Assembly: GCA_946699065.1 (NCBI GenBank)
Contig: CAMPDV010000861.1
Span: 1 to 64,000 of the forward strand
Direction: 5' to 3'
Source of the DNA: Loxodes magnus
Lineage: Eukaryota; Ciliophora; Karyorelictea; Loxodida; Loxodidae
DNA: 64,000 nt
Positions 1 through 10,550 of the stretch are shown here, piece after piece. The position numbers and the translations under genes were made by a program. The stretch's first letter is position 1. Every line of letters starts with the position of its first letter. The notes under the pieces were generated by a model, which was not told the origin of the DNA, did not search any database, and worked only from the letters and a program-made list of their open reading frames with translations.

Positions 1-295
1 CATTTCTTTATTGCTCATGTTAATTGCTTTTTTGAGCTTTCAATTCTTTATTTCTTTACTTTAATCAACTTCTTTATCCTAATCAACTACTTTATCTCGA
101 ACAGAAGTGTCACCCGTTTAGCCTCGTTTATCCTCTTTTATTATATTTTTCACGTTTTATTATATTCTCATTCAACCTTTCTTTTTTATATTCATATACT
201 GTCATTCTTATACTCTCATGCAATTTATTTGCAAATCTTTTGCATTTATTTTCCTAAATATATCACTTATTATCGTTTATAAACTGCCTTTTTAT

Positions 296-312
296 ATTCA
301 TTAGACGCGGGA
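296..312 (+). promoter_or_regulatory. CENP-B-box-like 17-mer
   Basis: ATTCATTAGACGCGGGA matches the human CENP-B box YTTCGTTGGAARCGGGA at most positions. It matches 8 of the 9 bases of the core NTTCGNNNNANNCGGGN. The single core mismatch is TTCA for TTCG, a CpG-to-CA change. It is one of the few GC-rich words in this AT-rich DNA and recurs at the same place in all sixteen units. CENP-B binds such boxes in mammalian alpha satellite, and related proteins descend from pogo-type transposases. Binding here is inference only. Confidence 0.45.
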
Positions 313-571
313 GTTTTTTTTTAAATTTGACTAACTTTATTTAATCTTTCGGTTGCTTATATGTCCTTTATTTTTATTATATTTTTATTGCATTATTTTC
401 GTTCGATTTTCTTTATTTTAATTACTTTTATTTTCTACTTTTTTTACTCATTTTCTTTCGAACTTTTTTATTTGTCAGTTACTTTTATTATTCTCTGAGA
501 GCTCATTTTGTAGATGCAGCGGTCCCTATACTTTATGTCGCTCGTTTTCTATCACATTTGTAACAAATCAT

Positions 572-588
572 ACTCATTAGACGCGGGG
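572..588 (+). promoter_or_regulatory. Weaker CENP-B-box-like word, copy 2
   Basis: ACTCATTAGACGCGGGG shares TCATTAGACGCGGG with the word at 296-312 and matches 7 of 9 CENP-B core bases. It heads the second sub-repeat. The same word recurs in every unit. Confidence 0.35.
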
Positions 589-637
589 GTGCCATTATTA
601 TCCGCAGCATTTATATATCAAATTTATAGCTACTCAT

Positions 638-654
638 ATATATTAGATGCGGGA
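638..654 (+). promoter_or_regulatory. Weakest CENP-B-box-like word, copy 3
   Basis: ATATATTAGATGCGGGA keeps the 3' half A..CGGGA but has lost most of TTCG (6 of 9 core bases). The TG in place of CG again looks like a CpG transition. It is listed to show the series of related words in the sub-repeat, with low confidence as a binding site. Confidence 0.2.
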
Positions 655-938
655 GGAACATTATTTTTATGTAGTTTATTTATATTTCACTCTTAAATTA
701 AGTCATTTTTTTATTGTAAATATGCTTCGAGTATGGTTTTCAGTAAAAAGTTGTTAATAACCTCCCTGATATATTCTTTTTAACTTTATTTAGTATTTAA
801 TTTTGATTGGAGATAAAAAAATGATAAGAAAACATTAAATGAAAGTAAGTAAAAATTGAATAGGGAAGTTCATAATTATGTTCGGTTTGATACTAGTAGT
901 TTCATAGTAGATTCTATTTAACTTCCTTAATGTATAAT

Positions 939-1110
939 AATTAGTGTGTGATTATGATTGGTGTTAATTATTCACATGTGAGTATATCAAATGGGGAATT
1001 AAGTATTTCACTTTGATCTAAGTTTTAAAGTTTCTATGTAACTTTCATTGTTAATATTATTGTCTCATGTTAATTTATGCATGTTTTTTGAGCTTTTCAA
1101 TTCTTTTTTA
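939..1110 (+). repeat. Decayed and shortened unit junction
   Basis: This stretch aligns to the second satellite monomer plus the first bases of the insert of other units, but with many small deletions and substitutions. Blocks of the normal unit remain readable, such as ATCAAATGGGG and TTCACTTTGAT, and near 1085-1120 the word GCTTTCAATTCTTT is partly doubled. Perfect unit sequence resumes at about 1110. Finding one heavily diverged 170-bp patch between near-identical DNA is unusual. It could be an old relic spared from homogenisation, or low-quality consensus where an assembler joined reads. Confidence 0.75.
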
Positions 1111-2260
1111 GCTTTCAATTCTTTATTTCTTTACTTTAATCAACTTCTTTATCCTAATCAACTACTTTATCTCGAACAGAAGTGTCACCCGTTTAGCCTC
1201 GTTTATCCTCTTTTATTATATTTTTCACGTTTTATTATATTCTCATTCAACCTTTCTTTTTTATATTCATATACTGTCATTCTTATACTCTCATGCAATT
1301 TATTTGCAAATCTTTTGCATTTATTTTCCTAAATATATCACTTATTATCGTTTATAAACTGCCTTTTTATATTCATTAGACGCGGGAGTTTTTTTTTAAA
1401 TTTGACTAACTTTATTTAATCTTTCGGTTGCTTATATGTCCTTTATTTTTATTATATTTTTATTGCATTATTTTCGTTCGATTTTCTTTATTTTAATGAA
1501 TTACTTTTATTTTCTACTTTTTTTACTCATTTTCTTTCGAACTTTTTTATTTGTCAGTTACTTTTATTATTCTCTGAGAGCTCATTTTGTAGATGCAGCG
1601 GTCCCTATACTTTATGTCGCTCGTTTTCTATCACATTTGTAACAAATCATACTCATTAGACGCGGGGGTGCCATTATTATCCGCAGCATTTATATATCAA
1701 ATTTATAGCTACTCATATATATTAGATGCGGGAGGAACATTATTTTTATGTAGTTTATTTATATTTCACTCTTAAATTAAGTCATTTTTTTATTGTAAAT
1801 ATGCTTCGAGTATGGTTTTCAGTAAAAAGTTGTTAATAACCTCCCTGATATATTCTTTTTAACTTTATTTAGTATTTAATTTTGATTGGAGATAAAAAAA
1901 TGATAAGAAAACATTAAATGAAAGTAAGTAAAAATTGAATAGGGAAGTTCATAATTATGTTCGGTTTGATACTAGTAGTTTCATAGTAGATTCTATTTAA
2001 CTTCCTTAATGTATAATATTGATTAGTGTGTGATGTGAAATGTGTTTATTGGTGTTAATTATGATCAGAAAACATGTAATTGAAAGTGAGTAATTATCAA
2101 ATGGGGAAGTTAATAAGTATATTCACTTTGATACTAGTAGTTTTAAAGTAGATTCTATGTAACTTCCTCATTGTATAATATTAATTAAGTCATTTTTTAT
2201 AGACTTAACATTTATGATTTTTCACATGTTATTCATTAAGTTTTATATCAATTTTCTGTT
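1062..2260 (+). repeat. Chimeric unit 2
   Basis: Its first about 50 bp lie in the decayed patch, so the start word is damaged. From 1110 it is standard. The variable site at 1491-1504 has the longest allele, TTTTAATGAATTAC. The CENP-B-box-like motif is at 1371-1387. Confidence 0.9.
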
Positions 2261-2978
2261 CATTTCTTTATTGCTCATGTTAATTGCTTTTTTGAGCTTT
2301 CAATTCTTTATTTCTTTACTTTAATCAACTTCTTTATCCTAATCAACTACTTTATCTCGAACAGAAGTGTCACCCGTTTAGCCTCGTTTATCCTCTTTTA
2401 TTATATTTTTCACGTTTTATTATATTCTCATTCAACCTTTCTTTTTTATATTCATATACTGTCATTCTTATACTCTCATGCAATTTATTTGCAAATCTTT
2501 TGCATTTATTTTCCTAAATATATCACTTATTATCGTTTATAAACTGCCTTTTTATATTCATTAGACGCGGGAGTTTTTTTTTAAATTTGACTAACTTTAT
2601 TTAATCTTTCGGTTGCTTATATGTCCTTTATTTTTATTATATTTTTATTGCATTATTTTCGTTCGATTTTCTTTATTTTAATGAATTACTTTTATTTTCT
2701 ACTTTTTTTACTCATTTTCTTTCGAACTTTTTTATTTGTCAGTTACTTTTATTATTCTCTGAGAGCTCATTTTGTAGATGCAGCGGTCCCTATACTTTAT
2801 GTCGCTCGTTTTCTATCACATTTGTAACAAATCATACTCATTAGACGCGGGGGTGCCATTATTATCCGCAGCATTTATATATCAAATTTATAGCTACTCA
2901 TATATATTAGATGCGGGAGGAACATTATTTTTATGTAGTTTATTTATATTTCACTCTTAAATTAAGTCATTTTTTTAT
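2183..2978 (+). repeat. 18-19 bp direct repeats bounding the insert core
   Basis: AATTAAGTCATTTTTTAT at 2183-2200 and the same word with one more T at 2960-2978 lie 777 bp apart. The left copy spans the satellite/insert edge. The right copy is followed by about 107 bp of further non-satellite DNA before satellite resumes. They could be a target-site duplication of a 777-bp element, or microhomology used when the pieces were joined. The length is long for most target-site duplications, so the meaning is open. Confidence 0.6.
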
Positions 2979-3085
2979 TGTAAATATGCTTCGAGTATGG
3001 TTTTCAGTAAAAAGTTGTTAATAACCTCCCTGATATATTCTTTTTAACTTTATTTAGTATTTAATTTTGATTGGAGATAAAAAAA
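2188..3085 (+). repeat. Non-satellite insert of the chimeric unit (reference copy)
   Basis: About 898 bp with no similarity to the 162-bp monomer. Aligning the flanks to the monomer shows satellite ending at monomer nt 7 (TTAATTA at 2181-2187) and resuming near nt 44 (TGATAAGAAAACAT near 3086). So monomer nt 8-43, about 36 bp, are missing. The plus strand is rich in T and C over roughly the first 500 bp, and nearly all CpG dinucleotides of the unit lie here. I see no terminal inverted repeats, poly-A tail or coding domain, so I cannot assign it to a transposon class. It may be a captured fragment of single-copy or element DNA. Confidence 0.8.
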
Positions 3086-3445
3086 TGATAAGAAAACATT
3101 AAATGAAAGTAAGTAAAAATTGAATAGGGAAGTTCATAATTATGTTCGGTTTGATACTAGTAGTTTCATAGTAGATTCTATTTAACTTCCTTAATGTATA
3201 ATATTGATTAGTGTGTGATGTGAAATGTGTTTATTGGTGTTAATTATGATCAGAAAACATGTAATTGAAAGTGAGTAATTATCAAATGGGGAAGTTAATA
3301 AGTATATTCACTTTGATACTAGTAGTTTTAAAGTAGATTCTATGTAACTTCCTCATTGTATAATATTAATTAAGTCATTTTTTATAGACTTAACATTTAT
3401 GATTTTTCACATGTTATTCATTAAGTTTTATATCAATTTTCTGTT
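2261..3445 (+). repeat. Chimeric unit 3 (reference unit, 1185 bp)
   Basis: This is a full 1185-bp unit with the long allele TTTTAATGAATTAC at 2676-2689. The CENP-B-box-like motif is at 2556-2572. I used this unit with its left neighbour to set the insert and satellite boundaries given in separate entries. Confidence 0.95.
3086..3372 (+). repeat. Satellite part of the chimeric unit (1.77 monomers)
   Basis: 3086-3203 is a diverged partial monomer (nt 44 to 162), recognisable by AATAGGGAAGTTCATAATTA and a unique TTCGG. 3204-3365 is a complete 162-bp monomer that differs from the array consensus at few sites, for example GTGTGTGATGTG in place of GTGAGTGGTGTG. 3366-3372 is nt 1-7 of a third monomer, where the next insert starts. 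898 plus 287 gives the 1185-bp period. The diverged partial monomer still keeps both dyad arms (3128-3134 and 3184-3190) and the central TACTAGTA (3155-3162). Confidence 0.88.
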
Positions 3446-4627
3446 CATTTCTTTATTGCTCATGTTAATTGCTTTTTTGAGCTTTCAATTCTTTATTTCT
3501 TTACTTTAATCAACTTCTTTATCCTAATCAACTACTTTATCTCGAACAGAAGTGTCACCCGTTTAGCCTCGTTTATCCTCTTTTATTATATTTTTCACGT
3601 TTTATTATATTCTCATTCAACCTTTCTTTTTTATATTCATATACTGTCATTCTTATACTCTCATGCAATTTATTTGCAAATCTTTTGCATTTATTTTCCT
3701 AAATATATCACTTATTATCGTTTATAAACTGCCTTTTTATATTCATTAGACGCGGGAGTTTTTTTTTAAATTTGACTAACTTTATTTAATCTTTCGGTTG
3801 CTTATATGTCCTTTATTTTTATTATATTTTTATTGCATTATTTTCGTTCGATTTTCTTTATTTTGAATTACTTTTATTTTCTACTTTTTTTACTCATTTT
3901 CTTTCGAACTTTTTTATTTGTCAGTTACTTTTATTATTCTCTGAGAGCTCATTTTGTAGATGCAGCGGTCCCTATACTTTATGTCGCTCGTTTTCTATCA
4001 CATTTGTAACAAATCATACTCATTAGACGCGGGGGTGCCATTATTATCCGCAGCATTTATATATCAAATTTATAGCTACTCATATATATTAGATGCGGGA
4101 GGAACATTATTTTTATGTAGTTTATTTATATTTCACTCTTAAATTAAGTCATTTTTTTATTGTAAATATGCTTCGAGTATGGTTTTCAGTAAAAAGTTGT
4201 TAATAACCTCCCTGATATATTCTTTTTAACTTTATTTAGTATTTAATTTTGATTGGAGATAAAAAAATGATAAGAAAACATTAAATGAAAGTAAGTAAAA
4301 ATTGAATAGGGAAGTTCATAATTATGTTCGGTTTGATACTAGTAGTTTCATAGTAGATTCTATTTAACTTCCTTAATGTATAATATTGATTAGTGTGTGA
4401 TGTGAAATGTGTTTATTGGTGTTAATTATGATCAGAAAACATGTAATTGAAAGTGAGTAATTATCAAATGGGGAAGTTAATAAGTATATTCACTTTGATA
4501 CTAGTAGTTTTAAAGTAGATTCTATGTAACTTCCTCATTGTATAATATTAATTAAGTCATTTTTTATAGACTTAACATTTATGATTTTTCACATGTTATT
4601 CATTAAGTTTTATATCAATTTTCTGTT
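3446..4627 (+). repeat. Chimeric unit 4 (1182 bp)
   Basis: The unit is 3 bp shorter than unit 3 because the variable site at 3861-3871 reads TTTTGAATTAC, as if AAT had been lost. The CENP-B-box-like motif is at 3741-3757. Confidence 0.94.
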
Positions 4628-5812
4628 CATTTCTTTATTGCTCATGTTAATTGCTTTTTTGAGCTTTCAATTCTTTATTTCTTTACTTTAATCAACTTCT
4701 TTATCCTAATCAACTACTTTATCTCGAACAGAAGTGTCACCCGTTTAGCCTCGTTTATCCTCTTTTATTATATTTTTCACGTTTTATTATATTCTCATTC
4801 AACCTTTCTTTTTTATATTCATATACTGTCATTCTTATACTCTCATGCAATTTATTTGCAAATCTTTTGCATTTATTTTCCTAAATATATCACTTATTAT
4901 CGTTTATAAACTGCCTTTTTATATTCATTAGACGCGGGAGTTTTTTTTTAAATTTGACTAACTTTATTTAATCTTTCGGTTGCTTATATGTCCTTTATTT
5001 TTATTATATTTTTATTGCATTATTTTCGTTCGATTTTCTTTATTTTAATGAATTACTTTTATTTTCTACTTTTTTTACTCATTTTCTTTCGAACTTTTTT
5101 ATTTGTCAGTTACTTTTATTATTCTCTGAGAGCTCATTTTGTAGATGCAGCGGTCCCTATACTTTATGTCGCTCGTTTTCTATCACATTTGTAACAAATC
5201 ATACTCATTAGACGCGGGGGTGCCATTATTATCCGCAGCATTTATATATCAAATTTATAGCTACTCATATATATTAGATGCGGGAGGAACATTATTTTTA
5301 TGTAGTTTATTTATATTTCACTCTTAAATTAAGTCATTTTTTTATTGTAAATATGCTTCGAGTATGGTTTTCAGTAAAAAGTTGTTAATAACCTCCCTGA
5401 TATATTCTTTTTAACTTTATTTAGTATTTAATTTTGATTGGAGATAAAAAAATGATAAGAAAACATTAAATGAAAGTAAGTAAAAATTGAATAGGGAAGT
5501 TCATAATTATGTTCGGTTTGATACTAGTAGTTTCATAGTAGATTCTATTTAACTTCCTTAATGTATAATATTGATTAGTGTGTGATGTGAAATGTGTTTA
5601 TTGGTGTTAATTATGATCAGAAAACATGTAATTGAAAGTGAGTAATTATCAAATGGGGAAGTTAATAAGTATATTCACTTTGATACTAGTAGTTTTAAAG
5701 TAGATTCTATGTAACTTCCTCATTGTATAATATTAATTAAGTCATTTTTTATAGACTTAACATTTATGATTTTTCACATGTTATTCATTAAGTTTTATAT
5801 CAATTTTCTGTT
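4628..5812 (+). repeat. Chimeric unit 5 (1185 bp)
   Basis: Long allele at the variable site, 5043-5056. CENP-B-box-like motif at 4923-4939. Confidence 0.95.
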
Positions 5813-6997
5813 CATTTCTTTATTGCTCATGTTAATTGCTTTTTTGAGCTTTCAATTCTTTATTTCTTTACTTTAATCAACTTCTTTATCCTAATCAACT
5901 ACTTTATCTCGAACAGAAGTGTCACCCGTTTAGCCTCGTTTATCCTCTTTTATTATATTTTTCACGTTTTATTATATTCTCATTCAACCTTTCTTTTTTA
6001 TATTCATATACTGTCATTCTTATACTCTCATGCAATTTATTTGCAAATCTTTTGCATTTATTTTCCTAAATATATCACTTATTATCGTTTATAAACTGCC
6101 TTTTTATATTCATTAGACGCGGGAGTTTTTTTTTAAATTTGACTAACTTTATTTAATCTTTCGGTTGCTTATATGTCCTTTATTTTTATTATATTTTTAT
6201 TGCATTATTTTCGTTCGATTTTCTTTATTTTAATGAATTACTTTTATTTTCTACTTTTTTTACTCATTTTCTTTCGAACTTTTTTATTTGTCAGTTACTT
6301 TTATTATTCTCTGAGAGCTCATTTTGTAGATGCAGCGGTCCCTATACTTTATGTCGCTCGTTTTCTATCACATTTGTAACAAATCATACTCATTAGACGC
6401 GGGGGTGCCATTATTATCCGCAGCATTTATATATCAAATTTATAGCTACTCATATATATTAGATGCGGGAGGAACATTATTTTTATGTAGTTTATTTATA
6501 TTTCACTCTTAAATTAAGTCATTTTTTTATTGTAAATATGCTTCGAGTATGGTTTTCAGTAAAAAGTTGTTAATAACCTCCCTGATATATTCTTTTTAAC
6601 TTTATTTAGTATTTAATTTTGATTGGAGATAAAAAAATGATAAGAAAACATTAAATGAAAGTAAGTAAAAATTGAATAGGGAAGTTCATAATTATGTTCG
6701 GTTTGATACTAGTAGTTTCATAGTAGATTCTATTTAACTTCCTTAATGTATAATATTGATTAGTGTGTGATGTGAAATGTGTTTATTGGTGTTAATTATG
6801 ATCAGAAAACATGTAATTGAAAGTGAGTAATTATCAAATGGGGAAGTTAATAAGTATATTCACTTTGATACTAGTAGTTTTAAAGTAGATTCTATGTAAC
6901 TTCCTCATTGTATAATATTAATTAAGTCATTTTTTATAGACTTAACATTTATGATTTTTCACATGTTATTCATTAAGTTTTATATCAATTTTCTGTT
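5813..6997 (+). repeat. Chimeric unit 6 (1185 bp)
   Basis: Long allele at 6228-6241. CENP-B-box-like motif at 6108-6124. Confidence 0.95.
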
Positions 6998-8182
6998 CAT
7001 TTCTTTATTGCTCATGTTAATTGCTTTTTTGAGCTTTCAATTCTTTATTTCTTTACTTTAATCAACTTCTTTATCCTAATCAACTACTTTATCTCGAACA
7101 GAAGTGTCACCCGTTTAGCCTCGTTTATCCTCTTTTATTATATTTTTCACGTTTTATTATATTCTCATTCAACCTTTCTTTTTTATATTCATATACTGTC
7201 ATTCTTATACTCTCATGCAATTTATTTGCAAATCTTTTGCATTTATTTTCCTAAATATATCACTTATTATCGTTTATAAACTGCCTTTTTATATTCATTA
7301 GACGCGGGAGTTTTTTTTTAAATTTGACTAACTTTATTTAATCTTTCGGTTGCTTATATGTCCTTTATTTTTATTATATTTTTATTGCATTATTTTCGTT
7401 CGATTTTCTTTATTTTAATGAATTACTTTTATTTTCTACTTTTTTTACTCATTTTCTTTCGAACTTTTTTATTTGTCAGTTACTTTTATTATTCTCTGAG
7501 AGCTCATTTTGTAGATGCAGCGGTCCCTATACTTTATGTCGCTCGTTTTCTATCACATTTGTAACAAATCATACTCATTAGACGCGGGGGTGCCATTATT
7601 ATCCGCAGCATTTATATATCAAATTTATAGCTACTCATATATATTAGATGCGGGAGGAACATTATTTTTATGTAGTTTATTTATATTTCACTCTTAAATT
7701 AAGTCATTTTTTTATTGTAAATATGCTTCGAGTATGGTTTTCAGTAAAAAGTTGTTAATAACCTCCCTGATATATTCTTTTTAACTTTATTTAGTATTTA
7801 ATTTTGATTGGAGATAAAAAAATGATAAGAAAACATTAAATGAAAGTAAGTAAAAATTGAATAGGGAAGTTCATAATTATGTTCGGTTTGATACTAGTAG
7901 TTTCATAGTAGATTCTATTTAACTTCCTTAATGTATAATATTGATTAGTGTGTGATGTGAAATGTGTTTATTGGTGTTAATTATGATCAGAAAACATGTA
8001 ATTGAAAGTGAGTAATTATCAAATGGGGAAGTTAATAAGTATATTCACTTTGATACTAGTAGTTTTAAAGTAGATTCTATGTAACTTCCTCATTGTATAA
8101 TATTAATTAAGTCATTTTTTATAGACTTAACATTTATGATTTTTCACATGTTATTCATTAAGTTTTATATCAATTTTCTGTT
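6998..8182 (+). repeat. Chimeric unit 7 (1185 bp)
   Basis: Long allele at 7413-7426. CENP-B-box-like motif at 7293-7309. Confidence 0.95.
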
Positions 8183-9367
8183 CATTTCTTTATTGCTCAT
8201 GTTAATTGCTTTTTTGAGCTTTCAATTCTTTATTTCTTTACTTTAATCAACTTCTTTATCCTAATCAACTACTTTATCTCGAACAGAAGTGTCACCCGTT
8301 TAGCCTCGTTTATCCTCTTTTATTATATTTTTCACGTTTTATTATATTCTCATTCAACCTTTCTTTTTTATATTCATATACTGTCATTCTTATACTCTCA
8401 TGCAATTTATTTGCAAATCTTTTGCATTTATTTTCCTAAATATATCACTTATTATCGTTTATAAACTGCCTTTTTATATTCATTAGACGCGGGAGTTTTT
8501 TTTTAAATTTGACTAACTTTATTTAATCTTTCGGTTGCTTATATGTCCTTTATTTTTATTATATTTTTATTGCATTATTTTCGTTCGATTTTCTTTATTT
8601 TAATGAATTACTTTTATTTTCTACTTTTTTTACTCATTTTCTTTCGAACTTTTTTATTTGTCAGTTACTTTTATTATTCTCTGAGAGCTCATTTTGTAGA
8701 TGCAGCGGTCCCTATACTTTATGTCGCTCGTTTTCTATCACATTTGTAACAAATCATACTCATTAGACGCGGGGGTGCCATTATTATCCGCAGCATTTAT
8801 ATATCAAATTTATAGCTACTCATATATATTAGATGCGGGAGGAACATTATTTTTATGTAGTTTATTTATATTTCACTCTTAAATTAAGTCATTTTTTTAT
8901 TGTAAATATGCTTCGAGTATGGTTTTCAGTAAAAAGTTGTTAATAACCTCCCTGATATATTCTTTTTAACTTTATTTAGTATTTAATTTTGATTGGAGAT
9001 AAAAAAATGATAAGAAAACATTAAATGAAAGTAAGTAAAAATTGAATAGGGAAGTTCATAATTATGTTCGGTTTGATACTAGTAGTTTCATAGTAGATTC
9101 TATTTAACTTCCTTAATGTATAATATTGATTAGTGTGTGATGTGAAATGTGTTTATTGGTGTTAATTATGATCAGAAAACATGTAATTGAAAGTGAGTAA
9201 TTATCAAATGGGGAAGTTAATAAGTATATTCACTTTGATACTAGTAGTTTTAAAGTAGATTCTATGTAACTTCCTCATTGTATAATATTAATTAAGTCAT
9301 TTTTTATAGACTTAACATTTATGATTTTTCACATGTTATTCATTAAGTTTTATATCAATTTTCTGTT
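8183..9367 (+). repeat. Chimeric unit 8 (1185 bp)
   Basis: Long allele at 8598-8611. CENP-B-box-like motif at 8478-8494. Units 5 to 8 are the longest run of uninterrupted long alleles. Confidence 0.95.
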
Positions 9368-10550
9368 CATTTCTTTATTGCTCATGTTAATTGCTTTTTT
9401 GAGCTTTCAATTCTTTATTTCTTTACTTTAATCAACTTCTTTATCCTAATCAACTACTTTATCTCGAACAGAAGTGTCACCCGTTTAGCCTCGTTTATCC
9501 TCTTTTATTATATTTTTCACGTTTTATTATATTCTCATTCAACCTTTCTTTTTTATATTCATATACTGTCATTCTTATACTCTCATGCAATTTATTTGCA
9601 AATCTTTTGCATTTATTTTCCTAAATATATCACTTATTATCGTTTATAAACTGCCTTTTTATATTCATTAGACGCGGGAGTTTTTTTTTAAATTTGACTA
9701 ACTTTATTTAATCTTTCGGTTGCTTATATGTCCTTTATTTTTATTATATTTTTATTGCATTATTTTCGTTCGATTTTCTTTATTTTTGAATTACTTTTAT
9801 TTTCTACTTTTTTTACTCATTTTCTTTCGAACTTTTTTATTTGTCAGTTACTTTTATTATTCTCTGAGAGCTCATTTTGTAGATGCAGCGGTCCCTATAC
9901 TTTATGTCGCTCGTTTTCTATCACATTTGTAACAAATCATACTCATTAGACGCGGGGGTGCCATTATTATCCGCAGCATTTATATATCAAATTTATAGCT
10001 ACTCATATATATTAGATGCGGGAGGAACATTATTTTTATGTAGTTTATTTATATTTCACTCTTAAATTAAGTCATTTTTTTATTGTAAATATGCTTCGAG
10101 TATGGTTTTCAGTAAAAAGTTGTTAATAACCTCCCTGATATATTCTTTTTAACTTTATTTAGTATTTAATTTTGATTGGAGATAAAAAAATGATAAGAAA
10201 ACATTAAATGAAAGTAAGTAAAAATTGAATAGGGAAGTTCATAATTATGTTCGGTTTGATACTAGTAGTTTCATAGTAGATTCTATTTAACTTCCTTAAT
10301 GTATAATATTGATTAGTGTGTGATGTGAAATGTGTTTATTGGTGTTAATTATGATCAGAAAACATGTAATTGAAAGTGAGTAATTATCAAATGGGGAAGT
10401 TAATAAGTATATTCACTTTGATACTAGTAGTTTTAAAGTAGATTCTATGTAACTTCCTCATTGTATAATATTAATTAAGTCATTTTTTATAGACTTAACA
10501 TTTATGATTTTTCACATGTTATTCATTAAGTTTTATATCAATTTTCTGTT
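9368..10550 (+). repeat. Chimeric unit 9 (1183 bp)
   Basis: The variable site at 9783-9794 reads TTTTTGAATTAC, consistent with loss of AA from the long allele. CENP-B-box-like motif at 9663-9679. Confidence 0.94.

Larger units (their letters stand above)
502..696 (+). repeat. Degenerate 60-69 bp sub-repeat, three copies
   Basis: Three consecutive segments, about 502-570, 571-630 and 631-696, align with each other: each opens with CTCAT, then TAGAYGC plus a G-rich run, then T-rich sequence ending in a CA- or AAT-rich tail. A related head without the tail lies at 296-312, about 210 bp upstream. The same array is present in all units. When translated, the copies give related words (DAAVP, DAGVP, DAGGT), but the first copy is in a different frame from the other two. 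The repeat is therefore seen as a DNA repeat, with no claim that it is coding. Confidence 0.65.
1..1061 (+). repeat. Chimeric unit 1 (short, decayed 3' end)
   Basis: The window begins at the unit start word. The variable site at 416-425 carries the 4-bp-deleted allele TTTTAATTAC. The unit is normal up to about 938, then turns into a decayed version of the satellite part. The distance from unit 1 to unit 2 is about 106 bp shorter than the usual spacing. The CENP-B-box-like motif is at 296-312. Confidence 0.9.

Noticed and set aside
121-180. Fifth copy of the 60-69 bp sub-repeat, with GAACAGAAGTGTCACCC at about 99-115
   Set aside because: Similarity to the three clear copies is limited to scattered bases and a shared CCC/CTCGTTT pattern, too weak to separate from T-rich background.
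514-696. 60-residue open frame present in every chimeric unit, starting MQRSLYF
   Set aside because: It recurs only because the units are near-identical copies. It is T-rich and hydrophobic, contains the degenerate DNA sub-repeat, and no known family or signal for translation was recognised.
1048-1332. 94-residue open frame starting in the decayed patch
   Set aside because: It exists only because the patch between units 1 and 2 supplies a chance start; the remainder is T-rich repeat DNA.
1436-1642. 67-76 residue open frames such as MSFIFIIFLLHYF and MLICPLFLLYF
   Set aside because: They cross the 0-4 bp variable site, so the frame changes from unit to unit. That argues against a maintained protein in this host repeat.
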